A stretch of DNA of 64,000 nucleotides from Marilutibacter aestuarii. Its GTDB lineage: Bacteria > Pseudomonadota > Gammaproteobacteria > Xanthomonadales > Xanthomonadaceae. Positions 9,397 to 19,532 of this stretch are shown here, in pieces. The notes below the pieces were generated by a model. That model had not been told where the DNA came from, made no database searches, and was given only the letters and a program-made list of their open reading frames with translations. How positions within the stretch are numbered: position 1 is the first letter of the stretch; each line of letters starts with the position of its first letter. The stretch covers positions 32,697-96,696 of the forward strand of contig NZ_VICE01000001.1 in NCBI RefSeq assembly GCF_006546775.1. Reading direction: 5' to 3'. Made by a program: the position numbers and the translations under genes.

Positions 9397-11119
9397 GCGG
9401 CGTCTCCGGGGTGGGGGCGAGGGGGGCGTGCCCGGGATCGACGGGGGCGCCGTCGAGCATCTGGGCGTTGTTGTGGTTCGGCGGGACCAGCGGCCAGACG
9501 TTGGCCTGCTGGTCGATCGCGACATGCAGCAGCGCCGGCCCCGGCGCGGCCATCAAGGCCTGCAGCGCGCCTTCGACCTCGTCGGCGCGGTCGACGTGCA
9601 GGGCCTGGATGCCGAATGCCGCGGCCAGGGCGCCGAAGTCCGGGTTGTCGGACAGGTCGATCTCCGAATAGCGCTTCTCGAAGAACAGCTCCTGCCACTG
9701 GCGCACCATGCCGAGCGCCTGGTTGTCGAGCAGCACGATCTTCACCGGCAGGCGGTAGCGCGCGGCGGTGGCCAGTTCCTGCACGTTCATCAGGAACGAG
9801 CCGTCGCCGCTGACGCAGACCACGCGCGCGCCGGGATCCTGCATCTGCGCGCCCAAGGCCGCCGGCAGGCCGAAACCCATCGCGCCCAGTGCGCCACTGG
9901 TCAGGTGCTGGCGCGGATGCTGGAAGCGCCAGTGCTGCGCAACCCACATCTGGTGCTGGCCGACGTCGCAGGCGACGACGGCATCGGGCGCGATCTCGGA
10001 CAGGCGCTTGAGCAGGGCCGGGGCATAGACCGTGTCGCCGGGGGCGTCATAGCGCGCGGCGTGCTGGCGCGCGCGGGCCTGGCAGGTGTCGCGCCACTCG
10101 CGCCGGGCGCGCGCATGGCGACCGTGCACGTGCGCCGCGGCGGGCAGGGTCAGGGCTTTGAGTGCGGTGCCGATATCGCCGTTGACCCCGGCGTCGGCGT
10201 GGCGCAGCTTGCCGATCTCGCAGGCATCGGGGTCCATGTGGACCACCCGCGCGCGTGGCGCGAACTCGGCCAGCTTGCCGGTCGCGCGGTCGTCGAAACG
10301 CGCGCCGACCACGATCAGCAGGTCGCACTCCTGCACGGCCAGGTTGGCCGCCTGGCTGCCATGCATGCCCAGCATGCCCAGGTTGAGGACATGGCCCGAC
10401 GGCAGGGCGCCCAGCCCCTTCAGGGTCAGCACGGTGGGGATCTGGGTCGCGTTGACGAAATCGCGGAACACCTCCACGGCATGCCCCAGCGCGATGCCGC
10501 CGCCGCCGTACACGACCGGCTGCCGCGCTTGCGACATCAGTGCCAGCGCCTCGTGCAGGGACGCATCGGCAGGTGCCGGCACGTCGTCGATCGCCAGCGG
10601 CGCGTGCGGCGCGAGGCGGCCGGCGTCGGCGACCTGCACGTCCTTGGGGAAGTCGATGAGCACCGGTCCCGGTCGACCCGAGCGGGCGATGCGGAAGGCC
10701 TCGGCGACGACGCCGGGCAGGTCCTCGACGCGACGCACGATGAAGCTGTGCTTCACGATCGACATCGTCATGCTGAAAACGTCGAGCTCCTGGAAGGCGT
10801 CCGTGCCCATCAGGCCGGTGGCGACCTGGCCGGTGATGACCACCATCGGCACCGAGTCGAGCATCGCGTCGGCGATCCCGGTGACCAGGTTGGACGCGCC
10901 CGGACCGGACGTCGCCACGCATACACCGACGCGCCCGCTGGCTCGCGCATAACCGTTCGCGGCGAACGCCGCGCCCTGCTCGTGGCGGACCAGGACGTGC
11001 TTCAGGTCCGAGCCGTGCAGGGCATCGTAGAACGGCATGATCGCGCCGCCCGGGTAGCCGAACAGCGTGTCGACGCCCTCGGCGACCAGGGCCTGCACGA
11101 GCCAGCGGGCGCCGTTCAT
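9380..11119 (-). CDS. ilvG: Acetolactate synthase large subunit
   Basis: This TPP/FAD/Mg enzyme forms acetolactate from pyruvate, or acetohydroxybutyrate from pyruvate and 2-ketobutyrate. It is the first common step of Val/Leu/Ile synthesis. The 579-residue protein has the three TPP-enzyme domains: PYR (residues 1-170, with [15 protein letters not shown] and the catalytic glutamate in [15 protein letters not shown]), the central FAD-binding domain, and the C-terminal PP domain ([15 protein letters not shown] with downstream [14 protein letters not shown]). The adjacent small ACT subunit points to isozyme II (IlvGM). The ATG at 11119 overlaps the ilvC stop (ATGA); the longer open frame upstream is antisense/offset shadow of ilvC. 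Confidence 0.95.
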   Translation of the reverse strand: MNGARWLVQALVAEGVDTLFGYPGGAIMPFYDALHGSDLKHVLVRHEQGAAFAANGYARASGRVGVCVATSGPGASNLVTGIADAMLDSVPMVVITGQVATGLMGTDAFQELDVFSMTMSIVKHSFIVRRVEDLPGVVAEAFRIARSGRPGPVLIDFPKDVQVADAGRLAPHAPLAIDDVPAPADASLHEALALMSQARQPVVYGGGGIALGHAVEVFRDFVNATQIPTVLTLKGLGALPSGHVLNLGMLGMHGSQAANLAVQECDLLIVVGARFDDRATGKLAEFAPRARVVHMDPDACEIGKLRHADAGVNGDIGTALKALTLPAAAHVHGRHARARREWRDTCQARARQHAARYDAPGDTVYAPALLKRLSEIAPDAVVACDVGQHQMWVAQHWRFQHPRQHLTSGALGAMGFGLPAALGAQMQDPGARVVCVSGDGSFLMNVQELATAARYRLPVKIVLLDNQALGMVRQWQELFFEKRYSEIDLSDNPDFGALAAAFGIQALHVDRADEVEGALQALMAAPGPALLHVAIDQQANVWPLVPPNHNNAQMLDGAPVDPGHAPLAPTPETPHALPA

Positions 11120-12156
11120 GCGGCGGCCTCTTCCGGTTGCGCGGCCTCGGCCGCGTCGGCCGCATCGGCCGGCCTGGCCTGCGGTGCGGTCGACAGCCAC
11201 TTCATGTTGGCGCGCAACTTCCGGCCCACCGCTTCGATCGGATGGTCCAGATCGGCCTGCTTGAGCGCCTTGTACTGTGTGTTGCCCGCGGCATATTCGG
11301 CGATCCACTGGCGTGCGAAGGTGCCGTCCTGGATTTCCTGCAGCACCTTCTTCATCTGCGCCTTGGTGTTCTCGTCGACCACATAGGGGCCGCGCGTCAG
11401 CGCGCCGTACTGGGCGGTCTCGCTGATGAACTCGTGCATGCGCGTGACCCCGCCCTCGTAGAACAGGTCGACGATCAGCTTCAGCTCGTGCAGGCACTCG
11501 TAGTAGGCGACCTCGGGCTGGTAGCCGGCCTCGACCAGGGTTTCCCAGCCGGCCTGGACCAGCTTGGTGGCGCCGCCGCACAGCACCGCCTGCTCGCCGA
11601 ACAGGTCGGTCTCGGTTTCTTCCTTGAACGTGGTCTTGATGGCGTTCTGGCGTGCGCCGCCGATGCCGGCGCAATAGGCCAGCGCAAGCGCCTCGGCCTT
11701 GCCGCTGCGGTCCTGGTGGACGGCATAGACGGACGGCACGCCGCGGCCGATCTCGTACTCGCGGCGGACCAGCGCGCCCGGCCCCTTGGGCGCCACCAGC
11801 ACCACGTCGAGGTCCTCGCGCGGATTGATCTGCTGGTAGTGGACGTTGAAGCCGTGCGCGAACAGCAGGCAGGCGCCGGGCGCGATGTTGGGTTCGATGA
11901 CCTCGCCGTAGAGCTGCGCCTGGACCATGTCGGGGGTCAGCACCGCGACCAGCTCGGCGCCCTTGACGGCCTCGGCAGGCGTCCTGACGGTGAAGCCGTC
12001 GGCCCGGGCCTTGATCTCGGTCGGGCCGCCGGGACGCAGGCCGATGGTGACGTCGAAGCCGGAGTCGCGAAGGTTGAGCGCATGCGCGCGCCCCTGGCTG
12101 CCGTAGCCGACGATGGCGATGCGGGGTTTCGGGCCGGTCTGGCTGGGTGAACTCAT
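11116..12156 (-). CDS. ilvC: Ketol-acid reductoisomerase (NADP+)
   Basis: IlvC isomerises and reduces acetolactate or acetohydroxybutyrate to the dihydroxy acids, using NADPH and Mg2+. The 346-residue length is class I (short form), unlike the roughly 490-residue E. coli enzyme. The Rossmann nucleotide loop is GYGSQG at residues 17-22. The C-terminal knotted domain carries metal-ligand segments [20 protein letters not shown] and [16 protein letters not shown]. The last 30 residues ([17 protein letters not shown]) are an Ala/Glu-rich tail outside the fold. A ribosome site (AAGGAC) precedes the ATG. The gene follows ilvD by 79 bp and overlaps ilvG by ATGA. Confidence 0.96.
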   Translation of the reverse strand: MSSPSQTGPKPRIAIVGYGSQGRAHALNLRDSGFDVTIGLRPGGPTEIKARADGFTVRTPAEAVKGAELVAVLTPDMVQAQLYGEVIEPNIAPGACLLFAHGFNVHYQQINPREDLDVVLVAPKGPGALVRREYEIGRGVPSVYAVHQDRSGKAEALALAYCAGIGGARQNAIKTTFKEETETDLFGEQAVLCGGATKLVQAGWETLVEAGYQPEVAYYECLHELKLIVDLFYEGGVTRMHEFISETAQYGALTRGPYVVDENTKAQMKKVLQEIQDGTFARQWIAEYAAGNTQYKALKQADLDHPIEAVGRKLRANMKWLSTAPQARPADAADAAEAAQPEEAAA

Positions 12157-12235
12157 TGCGGTGTCCTTGTGGATGTCGGTTGGAGTGCGTGGAACTGGAG
12201 GGGCCGCCGTGGCGGGTGGTCGGGAACGGTGGGGC

Positions 12236-13966
12236 TCAGGCCGGCGCCGGCTCGCGCTCGCGAGCAGCGTCGACGAGGGCCGATGGGATGGCGCGCGTGT
12301 CGTCCAACGGGCCGGGCGCGGTCACCGCGCCTTTCGACGCGGAGCGGACCAGGCGTGCGTACTTGGCGAGCGCGCCGGTGCGCACGCGCGGCGCGAACGC
12401 GGCGGGGCTGCGCGTGGCGAGGTCGGCGTCGACGTCGATGCGTCGCGTGCCAACGTCGATGCGCACGCGGTCGCCGTCGCGCAGGCGCGCGATCGGACCG
12501 CCATGCGCCGCCTCCGGCGCGATGTGGCCGACCATGAAGCCGTGGGTGGCGCCGCTGAAGCGGCCATCGGTGATCAGGGCGACGTCGTTGCCCAGGCCCT
12601 GGCCGACGAGCGCGGCAGTCACCGCCAGCATCTCGCGCATGCCCGGGCCACCGGTCGGGCCCTCGAAACGGATCACCACCACGTCGCCGGCCTGCACCTT
12701 GCGCGCCTGCACGGCGGCGAACGCGGCCTCCTCGGAATCGAACACGCGCGCCGGGCCCTCGAAATGGTCGCGCCCGTGCCCGGCCAGCTTGACGATGCAG
12801 CCCTCCGGGGCGAGGTCGCCATAGAGGATCGAATAGCCGCCGCGCGGCTTCAGCGGCGAGGCGGTCGGCCGCACCACGTCCTGGTGGGCCGGCGCGGGCA
12901 CGGCGTCGAGCTCGGTGAAGAAGGAACGCCCGGTCACCGTGGGCACGTCCTCGATCAGGCCGGCGATGCGCAACTCGCGCGCCACCAGCGCGCAGCCGCC
13001 CTGCTCGAACATCTCCGCCGCGGTATAGCGGCCGCCCGGCTTGAGGTCGGCGATGACCGGCGTCGACGCCGCGGCCTCGAACTCCTCAAGGTCGAAGGCG
13101 ACGCCGGCTTCGTGGGCGATCGCCAGCAGGTGCAGCGCGGCATTGGTGGAACCGGCGGTGGCCGACACCGCACGCGCGGCGTTGCGCAGCGCGGCGGGAG
13201 AGAGAAGGGCGCGCGGTGTCGGCCCGCCATTGCGCAACTGCTGCATGACCAGCGCGCCGCAGGCTCTCGCCGCGCCGGGCTTGTCCGCGTGGATCGCCGG
13301 GATGTCGTTGAGCTGCAGCGGCGACAGGCCCAGGAAGGTGAGCACCATCGCCATGGTGTTGGCGGTGAACTGGCCGCCGCAGGCGCCCGCGCCGGGGCAT
13401 GCATGCGACTCGACCCGATGCAGTTCCTCGTCGTCGATGCGGCCGGCGGCGTGCGCACCGACCGCCTCGAACACGTCCTGCACGGTGAGCGGCGTGTCCT
13501 TGCCGTCCTTCGACGGACAACTGCCGGGCATGATCGTGCCGCCGTAGAGGATCACCGTGGGCACGTCCAGGCGGGCCGCCGCCATCGCCGCGGCGGGGAT
13601 GGTCTTGTCGCAGCCGACCAGCAGCACCATCGCGTCGAGGCTGTGGCCGGTGATCGCCAGTTCGATCGAGTCGGCGATCGTCTCGCGCGATGCCAGCGAG
13701 GCGCGCATGCCGTCGGTGCCCATGGCGATGCCGTCGGTGATGGCGATGGTGTTGAACTCCACCGCGGTGCCGCCGGCGCCTTCCACGCCCTCGCGCACGT
13801 GGCCGGCGAGCTCGCGCAGGGTCAGGTTGCACGGCGAGACGTCGGTCCAGGTGTGGACGACGCCGACGAACGGCTTGGCGATGGCGGCGTCGTCGCGCCC
13901 GGTGGCGCGGAGCATGGCGCGTGCCGGCGCGTGCGCGGGACCCTGCTTGATGGCGTTGCTTCTCAC
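12236..13966 (-). CDS. ilvD: Dihydroxy-acid dehydratase
   Basis: IlvD dehydrates the dihydroxy acids to 2-ketoisovalerate or 2-keto-3-methylvalerate using an iron-sulfur cluster. Recognisable segments include [51 protein letters not shown] (cluster cysteines) and [18 protein letters not shown]. An ATG-initiated frame extends upstream to 14035, but that would translate through the attenuator hairpin. A GTG at 13966 has a well-spaced AGGAAG ribosome site (8 nt), giving 576 residues, and is the better start. It is the first structural gene after the ilv leader and attenuator, so its transcription should depend on branched-chain aminoacyl-tRNA supply. Confidence 0.94.
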   Translation of the reverse strand: MRSNAIKQGPAHAPARAMLRATGRDDAAIAKPFVGVVHTWTDVSPCNLTLRELAGHVREGVEGAGGTAVEFNTIAITDGIAMGTDGMRASLASRETIADSIELAITGHSLDAMVLLVGCDKTIPAAAMAAARLDVPTVILYGGTIMPGSCPSKDGKDTPLTVQDVFEAVGAHAAGRIDDEELHRVESHACPGAGACGGQFTANTMAMVLTFLGLSPLQLNDIPAIHADKPGAARACGALVMQQLRNGGPTPRALLSPAALRNAARAVSATAGSTNAALHLLAIAHEAGVAFDLEEFEAAASTPVIADLKPGGRYTAAEMFEQGGCALVARELRIAGLIEDVPTVTGRSFFTELDAVPAPAHQDVVRPTASPLKPRGGYSILYGDLAPEGCIVKLAGHGRDHFEGPARVFDSEEAAFAAVQARKVQAGDVVVIRFEGPTGGPGMREMLAVTAALVGQGLGNDVALITDGRFSGATHGFMVGHIAPEAAHGGPIARLRDGDRVRIDVGTRRIDVDADLATRSPAAFAPRVRTGALAKYARLVRSASKGAVTAPGPLDDTRAIPSALVDAAREREPAPA

Positions 13967-14011
13967 GTGTGGGACTTCCTGGATGTCGTGTTCGAGTGGA
14001 TTTCGGAGCCT

Positions 14012-14049
14012 GGAAAACGAAAAACCCCGCGCCATTCCTGGCGCGGGGT
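14012..14049 (-). terminator. ilv attenuator (intrinsic terminator in the leader)
   Basis: On the minus strand a perfect 11-bp stem (ACCCCGCGCCA with its complement, GGAA loop) is followed by a T-rich tract (TTTTTCGTTTTCC). It lies 31 bp past the ilvL stop codon and 46 bp before the ilvD GTG, the expected place for a transcription attenuator. Ribosome stalling at the Leu/Ile/Val codons of ilvL should prevent it from forming. I did not work out the competing antiterminator fold. Confidence 0.88.
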
Positions 14050-14080
14050 CTTGGTGTTTCGACCTGGGTTTGCTCGTTAC

Positions 14081-14248
14081 CTACGCAACCCCGTACCCCG
14101 CGCTGATTGGCCCGGTAATAAGTACGAGTACGAGAATGAGCGCCGCCGATGCGGTCGCCAGGATCACGGGAAGCGCGTCACGCAGCGCGTCGGCCGGGCC
14201 GTGCGCCCGGGCGGTCATCGTCTGCGAAGGGTTGTTGCGCTGCGTCAT
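14081..14248 (-). CDS. ilvL: ilv operon leader peptide (55 residues)
   Basis: A 55-codon frame starts ATG-ACG-CAG-CGC-AAC (MTQRN) and ends TAG just before the attenuator. Residues 37-48 read LILVLVLITGPI (14140 down to 14105), a run of leucine, isoleucine and valine codons. Several are ones a GC-rich genome uses rarely (ATT, GTA, CTT). This is the signature of a regulatory leader: scarcity of charged Leu, Ile or Val tRNA stalls the ribosome and favours antitermination. No Shine-Dalgarno is visible. The predicted transcription start falls at or within a base or two of the ATG, so translation may be leaderless. It is longer than the 32-residue E. coli IlvL. A second in-frame ATG (codon 11) is possible. 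Confidence 0.85.
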   Translation of the reverse strand: MTQRNNPSQTMTARAHGPADALRDALPVILATASAALILVLVLITGPISAGYGVA

Positions 14249-14256
14249 GGCTTGGA

Positions 14257-14285
14257 GATAAACACGGTCGATTCGAGGGTGTCAA
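14257..14285 (-). promoter_or_regulatory. Promoter of the ilv-leu operon
   Basis: A perfect -35 box TTGACA (14285-14280), a 17-bp spacer and a -10-like TTTATC (14262-14257) lie upstream of ilvL. Only 8 bp separate the -10 from the leader ATG. Spacing is identical to the promoter before thrL. Confidence 0.8.
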
Positions 14286-14343
14286 CAGTTTCTTGTGAAA
14301 TGGCCCGGCCGGATGACGAACGGTCGCCGCGCGGCGGGCCTCG

Positions 14344-15627
14344 TCATTGCAGTACTTCGACCAAGGTCTCATACGTCGCCGGCAGGCGGCGCGCGTGCGC
14401 CGGTTGCGAGAGCGACGCCGCGAGCGCGGGCGGTACGTCGACGTGGTGCCCGACCAGGGGCTCGACGATCGTGTCGAACTTCGCCGGGTGCGCGGTCGCG
14501 ACCACCGCCCATGGGCGCACGTCTCCGCTCGCGCGCAAGGCATCGAGCAGGTGCAGGCCGGTCGCGGTGTGCGGGCAGGGCACGATGCCGTGCCGCGACG
14601 GCGCGTCGCGGATGACCTCGCGGATGGTGGCGTCGTCGACGGCGATGGCGCCGGTCGATGCGCGCAGGGCCTGGTCGCTGTCGTGCCAGTGCCGCAGGCG
14701 CTCGAAGTTGCTGGGTGCGCCGACGTCCATGGCATTGGCCAGCGTCGCCCGCGTGGGCTGCGCGGCATAGTCGGCGCCGGCGAAGAAACGCGGGAGGGTG
14801 TCGTTGGCATTGGTCGCCAGGCGCACCTCCCCGATGGGCAGCCCCATGCGTCGCGCGAGGATCGCCGCGCAGGCATTGCCTAGGTTGCCGGTCGGCACGA
14901 TGAAGTTCAGCCGCTCGCGATGCCGCGCCTGGAACGCCAATGCGGCGTGCGCGTAGTAGGCGGCCTGCGGCAGCAGCCGGCCGAGGCTGATGCTGTTGGC
15001 CGAGCCCAGTGCGACGCGTTGCCGGAGCGCGGTGTCGGCGAGCGCCTGCTTCACCAGCCGCTGGCAGTCGTCGAAGCTGCCCTCGACGCTGAACGCGTCC
15101 ACGTTGTCACCCCAGCACCCCAGCCCGTGGGCCTGGCGCGGCGAGACGCGACCTTCGGGATAGAGGATCGCGACGCGGAAGCCGGGCCGCCGGTGGAAGG
15201 CGGCGGCCACGGCCGCGCCGGTGTCGCCGGAGGTCGCGACCAGGATCGTGGTGTCGGGCGCATCCGGTGCCCGCAGGCGCGACAGCGCTTCGGCCAGGAA
15301 GCGCGCGGCATAGTCCTTGAAGGCCGCCGTGGGGCCGTGGAACAGCTCGAGCAGGTGGTCGCCGTCGCCTTCCAGCCTGCGCAGTGGCGCCGGGAACGCA
15401 TAGGCGGTCGCGCACATCGCATCAAGGTCGCCCGCGAGGGCGGAACCCTCGAAGAAGGGCGCCAGCACCGCCGTCGCGGTGTCGGCCAGCGTGGCGCGGG
15501 GGCCTTCGAGGCCCAGGCGGGGCACCTGCGCCGGCACATAGAGGCCACCGTCGGGGGCGAGCCCGGCGACGAGCGCAGTGTCGATGTCGGTGGGCGGCGT
15601 CTGGCCGCGGGTACTGGTGAAATCCAT
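14344..15627 (-). CDS. thrC: Threonine synthase
   Basis: ThrC converts O-phosphohomoserine to threonine and phosphate with PLP. The 427-residue product is the length of the E. coli type. It starts MDFTSTRGQ, close to the family start. The PLP lysine is in FHGPTAAFKDYAARF, followed by ATSGDTGAAVAAAF and the glycine-rich PTGNLGNACAAILA. The ATG at 15627 is used because the frame upstream is shadow of thrB. It is the last gene of thrLABC. I see no terminator between its stop and the ilv promoter 60 bp downstream. Confidence 0.95.
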   Translation of the reverse strand: MDFTSTRGQTPPTDIDTALVAGLAPDGGLYVPAQVPRLGLEGPRATLADTATAVLAPFFEGSALAGDLDAMCATAYAFPAPLRRLEGDGDHLLELFHGPTAAFKDYAARFLAEALSRLRAPDAPDTTILVATSGDTGAAVAAAFHRRPGFRVAILYPEGRVSPRQAHGLGCWGDNVDAFSVEGSFDDCQRLVKQALADTALRQRVALGSANSISLGRLLPQAAYYAHAALAFQARHRERLNFIVPTGNLGNACAAILARRMGLPIGEVRLATNANDTLPRFFAGADYAAQPTRATLANAMDVGAPSNFERLRHWHDSDQALRASTGAIAVDDATIREVIRDAPSRHGIVPCPHTATGLHLLDALRASGDVRPWAVVATAHPAKFDTIVEPLVGHHVDVPPALAASLSQPAHARRLPATYETLVEVLQ

Positions 15628-15686
15628 GGCGATCGTCAGTCCGCCCGCGGACGGGCGGCGTCGGGTTCCTGTGCAAGAAGGGGCGG

Positions 15687-16709
15687 TCAGCCGCGGTCGG
15701 TGGCGATCACGTCGGCGCGGGGACCGGCGACCGGGCTCACGTAGGCATGGGCCGCGAAGCCCACGTCGACGAAGGCGGCGCGCATGGCCGGCGCGGCGGC
15801 TTCGGCGGCCCCGCGCGACTCGAACCAGGCAAACGTGCTGGGCCCGGCGCCGGAGATGCTGGCGCCGATCGCACCGCCCGCGAGCGCCGCGTGCCGGGCC
15901 TCCGCGAAGCCGGGGATGAGCGGTGCGCGTCGCGGCTCCACGAGCAGGTCGCACAGGCCTTCGCGCAGCATCCCGATGTCCGAGCGCTGCAGGCCGGTCA
16001 GGAACAGGGCGAGGTGCGCGCTCTGGCGGACCACCACATCCAGCGGGTAGGGCTCGGCCAACACGGCGCGGGCGCGGCGGGTCTCCAGCACCTGCGCCGG
16101 ATGCACCACGACCGCGTACAGTCCGGCGGGCACCGGCAACGCGATCATGCGATCGTGGGTCGCCATGACGACGCCGCCGAGCAGCATCGGCGCGACGTTG
16201 TCGCCGTGCCGGCTGCCGCTGGACACGGACTCGCCATCGAGCGCATGCACGTAGAGCGCATCGCGCGTGAGCGGAGCGTCGAGCAGCGCGTTGGCCGCCA
16301 TCAGCGCGGCGACGCAGGACGCGGCCGAGCCGCCGAGTCCCGAACCCAGTGCGATCCCCTTCTCCAGCGTGAGCTCGAAGCCGTGCGACAGGCCCAGTGC
16401 CTTTCGCAACGACAGCAGGGCCTGCCCGGCGGTGTTGCGGGCGGCCTCCAGCGGCAGTTCGCCGACCCCGGGCACGTCGCCGGTGATGGCGCGGATGCGT
16501 ACCTCGGGGGCGTCGATGCGCCGCACCGTGGCGATATCGCGCGGTCCGTCGATGGTATGGCCGAGCAGGTCGAAGCCGACGCCGATGTTGCCGACGCTGG
16601 CCGGCGCGAAGGCGCGCGCCTGCACGATCCGCTGGGGTGGGGCATCGTCCTGCACGCGGGCATCTCCTGGTGTGGCGGATGGGGCCTGGGCGAGCATCGT
16701 ATCGCTCAT
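15687..16709 (-). CDS. thrB: Homoserine kinase
   Basis: ThrB is a GHMP-family kinase that phosphorylates homoserine with ATP for threonine synthesis. The protein has 340 residues. The first about 30 are an extension before [20 protein letters not shown], the substrate-binding start of the fold. The ATP-binding GHMP motif is [19 protein letters not shown], and the C-terminal GHMP motif is [16 protein letters not shown]. Its ATG overlaps the thrA stop (ATGA). A 59-bp gap separates it from thrC. Confidence 0.95.
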   Translation of the reverse strand: MSDTMLAQAPSATPGDARVQDDAPPQRIVQARAFAPASVGNIGVGFDLLGHTIDGPRDIATVRRIDAPEVRIRAITGDVPGVGELPLEAARNTAGQALLSLRKALGLSHGFELTLEKGIALGSGLGGSAASCVAALMAANALLDAPLTRDALYVHALDGESVSSGSRHGDNVAPMLLGGVVMATHDRMIALPVPAGLYAVVVHPAQVLETRRARAVLAEPYPLDVVVRQSAHLALFLTGLQRSDIGMLREGLCDLLVEPRRAPLIPGFAEARHAALAGGAIGASISGAGPSTFAWFESRGAAEAAAPAMRAAFVDVGFAAHAYVSPVAGPRADVIATDRG

Positions 16710-19270
16710 GCGCGTGCCCCGAGCGTCTGCGCGATCGCCAGGATGTCGCCGAACACGCCGGCCGCGGTGACGTCGGGCCCGGCACCGGGGCCCTGTACCA
16801 CCAGGGGGTTGTCCGGATAACGGGCGGTGCGGAACTGGATGAGGTTGTCGGTCAACTGGCCATGCAGGCTTGCGTGGGACGGATCGGGCACGGTGAGGGC
16901 CACGCTGGCGCGTCCTTCCCGGTCGAGCCGGGCGAGGTAGCGCAGCTGGCCGCCGGCGACGCGCGCGGCGTCCAGGCGCGCCTGCATCGGGGGATCGAGT
17001 TCGGCGATGCGGTCGAGGAATTCCGCCAGCCCGACGTCGCGTAGCGGCGCCGGCACCAGGTTCTCCACCGAGACATCGTCGAGCGAGAGCTCCCGACCGG
17101 CTTCGCGGGCCAGGATGACGAGCTTGCGCGCGACGTCGGTCCCGGAGAGGTCGTCGCGCGGGTCGGGCTCGGTGAAGCCCATCGCGCGGGCCTCCAGGAC
17201 CAGTTGCGAGAACGGCGCTGTGCCGTCGAACTTGTTGAACAGCCACGCCAACGTGCCCGAGAAGACGCCTTCGATCCCATGCAGCGCATCACCGGTGTCG
17301 AGCAGGTTGCGCAGCGTCTGCACGACCGGCAGGCCGGCACCGACGGTGGCTTCGTAGCGGAAGCGGCCGCCGTGGCGACTGGCCGCGCGTATCGCCTGGA
17401 AACGGCGCCAGTCGCCGCTGCCGGCGTGCTTGTTCGGCGTGACCACGTGGATGCCGGCGTCCAGCCAGTCGGCGTAGCGGTCGGCGACCGCGTCGCTGCC
17501 GCTGCAGTCGACGATCATCGCGTGCGGCAGGTGTTCGGCACGCACGTGCGCCGCGAAGCGGTCCAGGTCCAGCGTCTCGGCGCCGGCCAGCGACTCCACG
17601 GCGGTCGCCGGATCGAGTGCCTTGTCGTGCAGGTGCATCACGCGGCTGTTGGCGACCGCGCGCAGGCGCAGGTCCAGGCCTTGCCCCGGCAGGGCGTCGG
17701 CCATGAAGCGCGGCGCGGCCCCGGCCAGTTGCTCGAGCAGGGCGCGGCCCACGTTGCCGGGTCCTATCAGGCCGATCGAGAGCGTCTGCGGCGACAGCCA
17801 GAATGCCGCGTGCGCGGCGCGCAGGCCGCGCTGTGCATCCGCGGCGGCGACCGCGACGGAGATGTTGCGCTCGCCCGCGCCCTGCGCGATCGCGCGCACG
17901 TTCACCCGTGACTGGGCCAGGCCGCCGAGCAGGCGCGCGGCCACGCCCGGCACGCCGACCATGCCGTCGCCGACCACGGCGAGCACGCAGATGTCGGGCG
18001 TGAGCGCGATCCCCTGTGCCTGTCCGTCGCCGATCGCCTCGGCGAAGGCCGCTTCGACCGCGTCGCGCGCGGCGTCGGCCTGCGCCTGGTTGACCACGGA
18101 GCAGATGGAATGCTCGGACGAGCCCTGCGAGATCATGATCACCGAGACGCCGGCCTGGCGGAGCGCGGAGAACATGCGCTCGGCCGTGCCGGGGACGCCG
18201 ATCAGGCCAGCGCCGGAAAGCTCGAGCACGGCCAGGCCCTCGACCAGGCTGACGCCCTTGACCGGGGTGCCGCGCGACTGCCCGCGTTCGCCCGGCGTGG
18301 CGCTGATCAGGGTGCCGGGCGCCCGTGGGTTGCGCGCATTGCGGATCCGTACCGGCAGTTCGTGGCTGATCGCCGGCGCCATCGTCTGCGGGTGCAGGAC
18401 CTTGGCGCCGAAGTAGGCCAGCTCGCAGGCCTCGGCATAGGACAGCATCGGCAGGCAGACCGCGTCCGGGACGAGGCGCGGGTCGGCCGAGAGCACGCCG
18501 TCGACGTCGGTCCAGATGGTCAGGGCATCGGCCTGGAAGAGCACCGAGAAGATCGCCGCGGAGTGATCGCTGCCGTTGCGTCCCAGGGTCGTCGGCTGGC
18601 CGCTGGCCGAACGCGCGACGAAGCCGGTGACGACCACGTCATTGCCCGGATGGTGCGCGCGCCACTTGCGCAGCAGCGCGCGCGAGGCCTCCCAGTCGAC
18701 GGCGACGCCGAGTTCGCCGGGGTGGACGACGAGCACCTCGCGCGCGTCCAGTCGCGACCAGCCGGCGGCATCGCCCCCGAGCGCGGCGTGCAGCAGGCGA
18801 GAGGACAGCACCTCGCCCATGCCGTGCACCCAGGCCGCATGATCGGCATCGACGCCGCAGCGCGGGCGGATGTCGACCAGGCGGGCATGCAGGGCGTCGA
18901 AGTCCGCGGCCAGCGCCGCCTCCGGCGCGGCGGCGCCCAGCAGGTTGCGCGCGGTGTCGAAGTGGCGCGCGCGCAGCGCGGACCAGCCGGGCATCCAGTC
19001 CTCGCCGCGGGCCGCGAGGTCGGCCAGGCCGATCAGCGCGTCGGTGACCCCGTGCATGGCCGAGACCACCACCACGCGCGCGGGGGCGCCGTCGTCGACC
19101 AGGTCCGCGGCGGCGCGGATGCGCTCTGCATCGGCCAGGCTGCTGCCGCCGAACTTGTGGGCCTGGCACTGCACGTGATGGCGGAGCGGGGGCGCGTCGG
19201 CGACGCGGGGCGGCGACGGGGCATCGCCCGGGGCGGCGTCCTGGTGTTTGTTCGATGCGGGGTGTGGCAT
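16706..19270 (-). CDS. thrA: Bifunctional aspartokinase / homoserine dehydrogenase I
   Basis: ThrA catalyses the first and third steps of the threonine branch: ATP-dependent phosphorylation of aspartate and NAD(P)H-dependent reduction of aspartate semialdehyde. The 854-residue protein has the aspartokinase domain first (KFGGSS at 39-44, lysine for substrate), then two ACT modules (around 340-500, including [19 protein letters not shown] and [19 protein letters not shown]). The homoserine dehydrogenase domain starts [17 protein letters not shown] and has [14 protein letters not shown]. It is slightly longer than E. coli ThrA (820) because of a 35-residue Pro/Ala-rich N-terminus. The ATG at 19270 has an AAGGAAG ribosome site 8 nt upstream, which sits in the loop of a hairpin. 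Threonine feedback through the ACT modules is expected. Confidence 0.95.
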   Translation of the reverse strand: MPHPASNKHQDAAPGDAPSPPRVADAPPLRHHVQCQAHKFGGSSLADAERIRAAADLVDDGAPARVVVVSAMHGVTDALIGLADLAARGEDWMPGWSALRARHFDTARNLLGAAAPEAALAADFDALHARLVDIRPRCGVDADHAAWVHGMGEVLSSRLLHAALGGDAAGWSRLDAREVLVVHPGELGVAVDWEASRALLRKWRAHHPGNDVVVTGFVARSASGQPTTLGRNGSDHSAAIFSVLFQADALTIWTDVDGVLSADPRLVPDAVCLPMLSYAEACELAYFGAKVLHPQTMAPAISHELPVRIRNARNPRAPGTLISATPGERGQSRGTPVKGVSLVEGLAVLELSGAGLIGVPGTAERMFSALRQAGVSVIMISQGSSEHSICSVVNQAQADAARDAVEAAFAEAIGDGQAQGIALTPDICVLAVVGDGMVGVPGVAARLLGGLAQSRVNVRAIAQGAGERNISVAVAAADAQRGLRAAHAAFWLSPQTLSIGLIGPGNVGRALLEQLAGAAPRFMADALPGQGLDLRLRAVANSRVMHLHDKALDPATAVESLAGAETLDLDRFAAHVRAEHLPHAMIVDCSGSDAVADRYADWLDAGIHVVTPNKHAGSGDWRRFQAIRAASRHGGRFRYEATVGAGLPVVQTLRNLLDTGDALHGIEGVFSGTLAWLFNKFDGTAPFSQLVLEARAMGFTEPDPRDDLSGTDVARKLVILAREAGRELSLDDVSVENLVPAPLRDVGLAEFLDRIAELDPPMQARLDAARVAGGQLRYLARLDREGRASVALTVPDPSHASLHGQLTDNLIQFRTARYPDNPLVVQGPGAGPDVTAAGVFGDILAIAQTLGARA

Positions 19271-19271
19271 G

Positions 19272-19332
19272 GGCGGGCTTCCTTGTGGAGCCCCGCCTTC
19301 GAACCCGGTGCCTGGCATCCGCACCCGGTTCG
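19272..19332 (-). promoter_or_regulatory. thr leader hairpins, one enclosing the thrA ribosome site
   Basis: Two hairpins lie between thrL and thrA. The first (19332-19300) has 12-nt arms with one internal mismatch and a 9-nt loop, but no U-tract follows. The second (19297-19272, arms GGCGGG/CCCGCC) carries the AAGGAAG ribosome site of thrA in its loop and ends one base before the ATG. This layout suggests control by ribosome-site access or Rho rather than a classical intrinsic terminator. Confidence 0.6.
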
Positions 19333-19359
19333 GGGGCGGAGCGGCGTGGGTGGCTTACT

Positions 19360-19524
19360 TCACGCGCGATCACACCCCGGCTGTCGGGTGCCGGTGGTGG
19401 TAATGGTGGTGGTAATCGCGGTGGAGGTGAGGGTCGACGCCAGGCCGCTGGCCGCCGCGCGCGCGATCGCGACGCCGCGGGGCGTGCACTGGATCACCGG
19501 CATGGGCGTGTTGCGTTGCGTCAT
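19360..19524 (-). CDS. thrL: thr operon leader peptide (54 residues)
   Basis: A 54-codon frame starts MTQRNTP and contains TSTAITTTITTTG. Residues 31-46 hold ten threonine and two isoleucine codons (19434 down to 19387). The frame ends TGA 90 bp before the thrA ATG. E. coli ThrL has an equivalent run of Thr and Ile codons. The MTQRN start is shared with the ilv leader in this window, and here too there is no visible ribosome site and the predicted transcription start falls on the ATG. A second in-frame ATG occurs at codon 8. Confidence 0.85.
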   Translation of the reverse strand: MTQRNTPMPVIQCTPRGVAIARAAASGLASTLTSTAITTTITTTGTRQPGCDRA

Positions 19525-19532
19525 GCGGCCGA

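Noticed and set aside
12236..14035. Longer ilvD start at the ATG at 14035
   Set aside because: That reading would translate through the attenuator hairpin, gives a non-homologous N-terminus and has no ribosome site; the GTG at 13966 has AGGAAG at the right distance.
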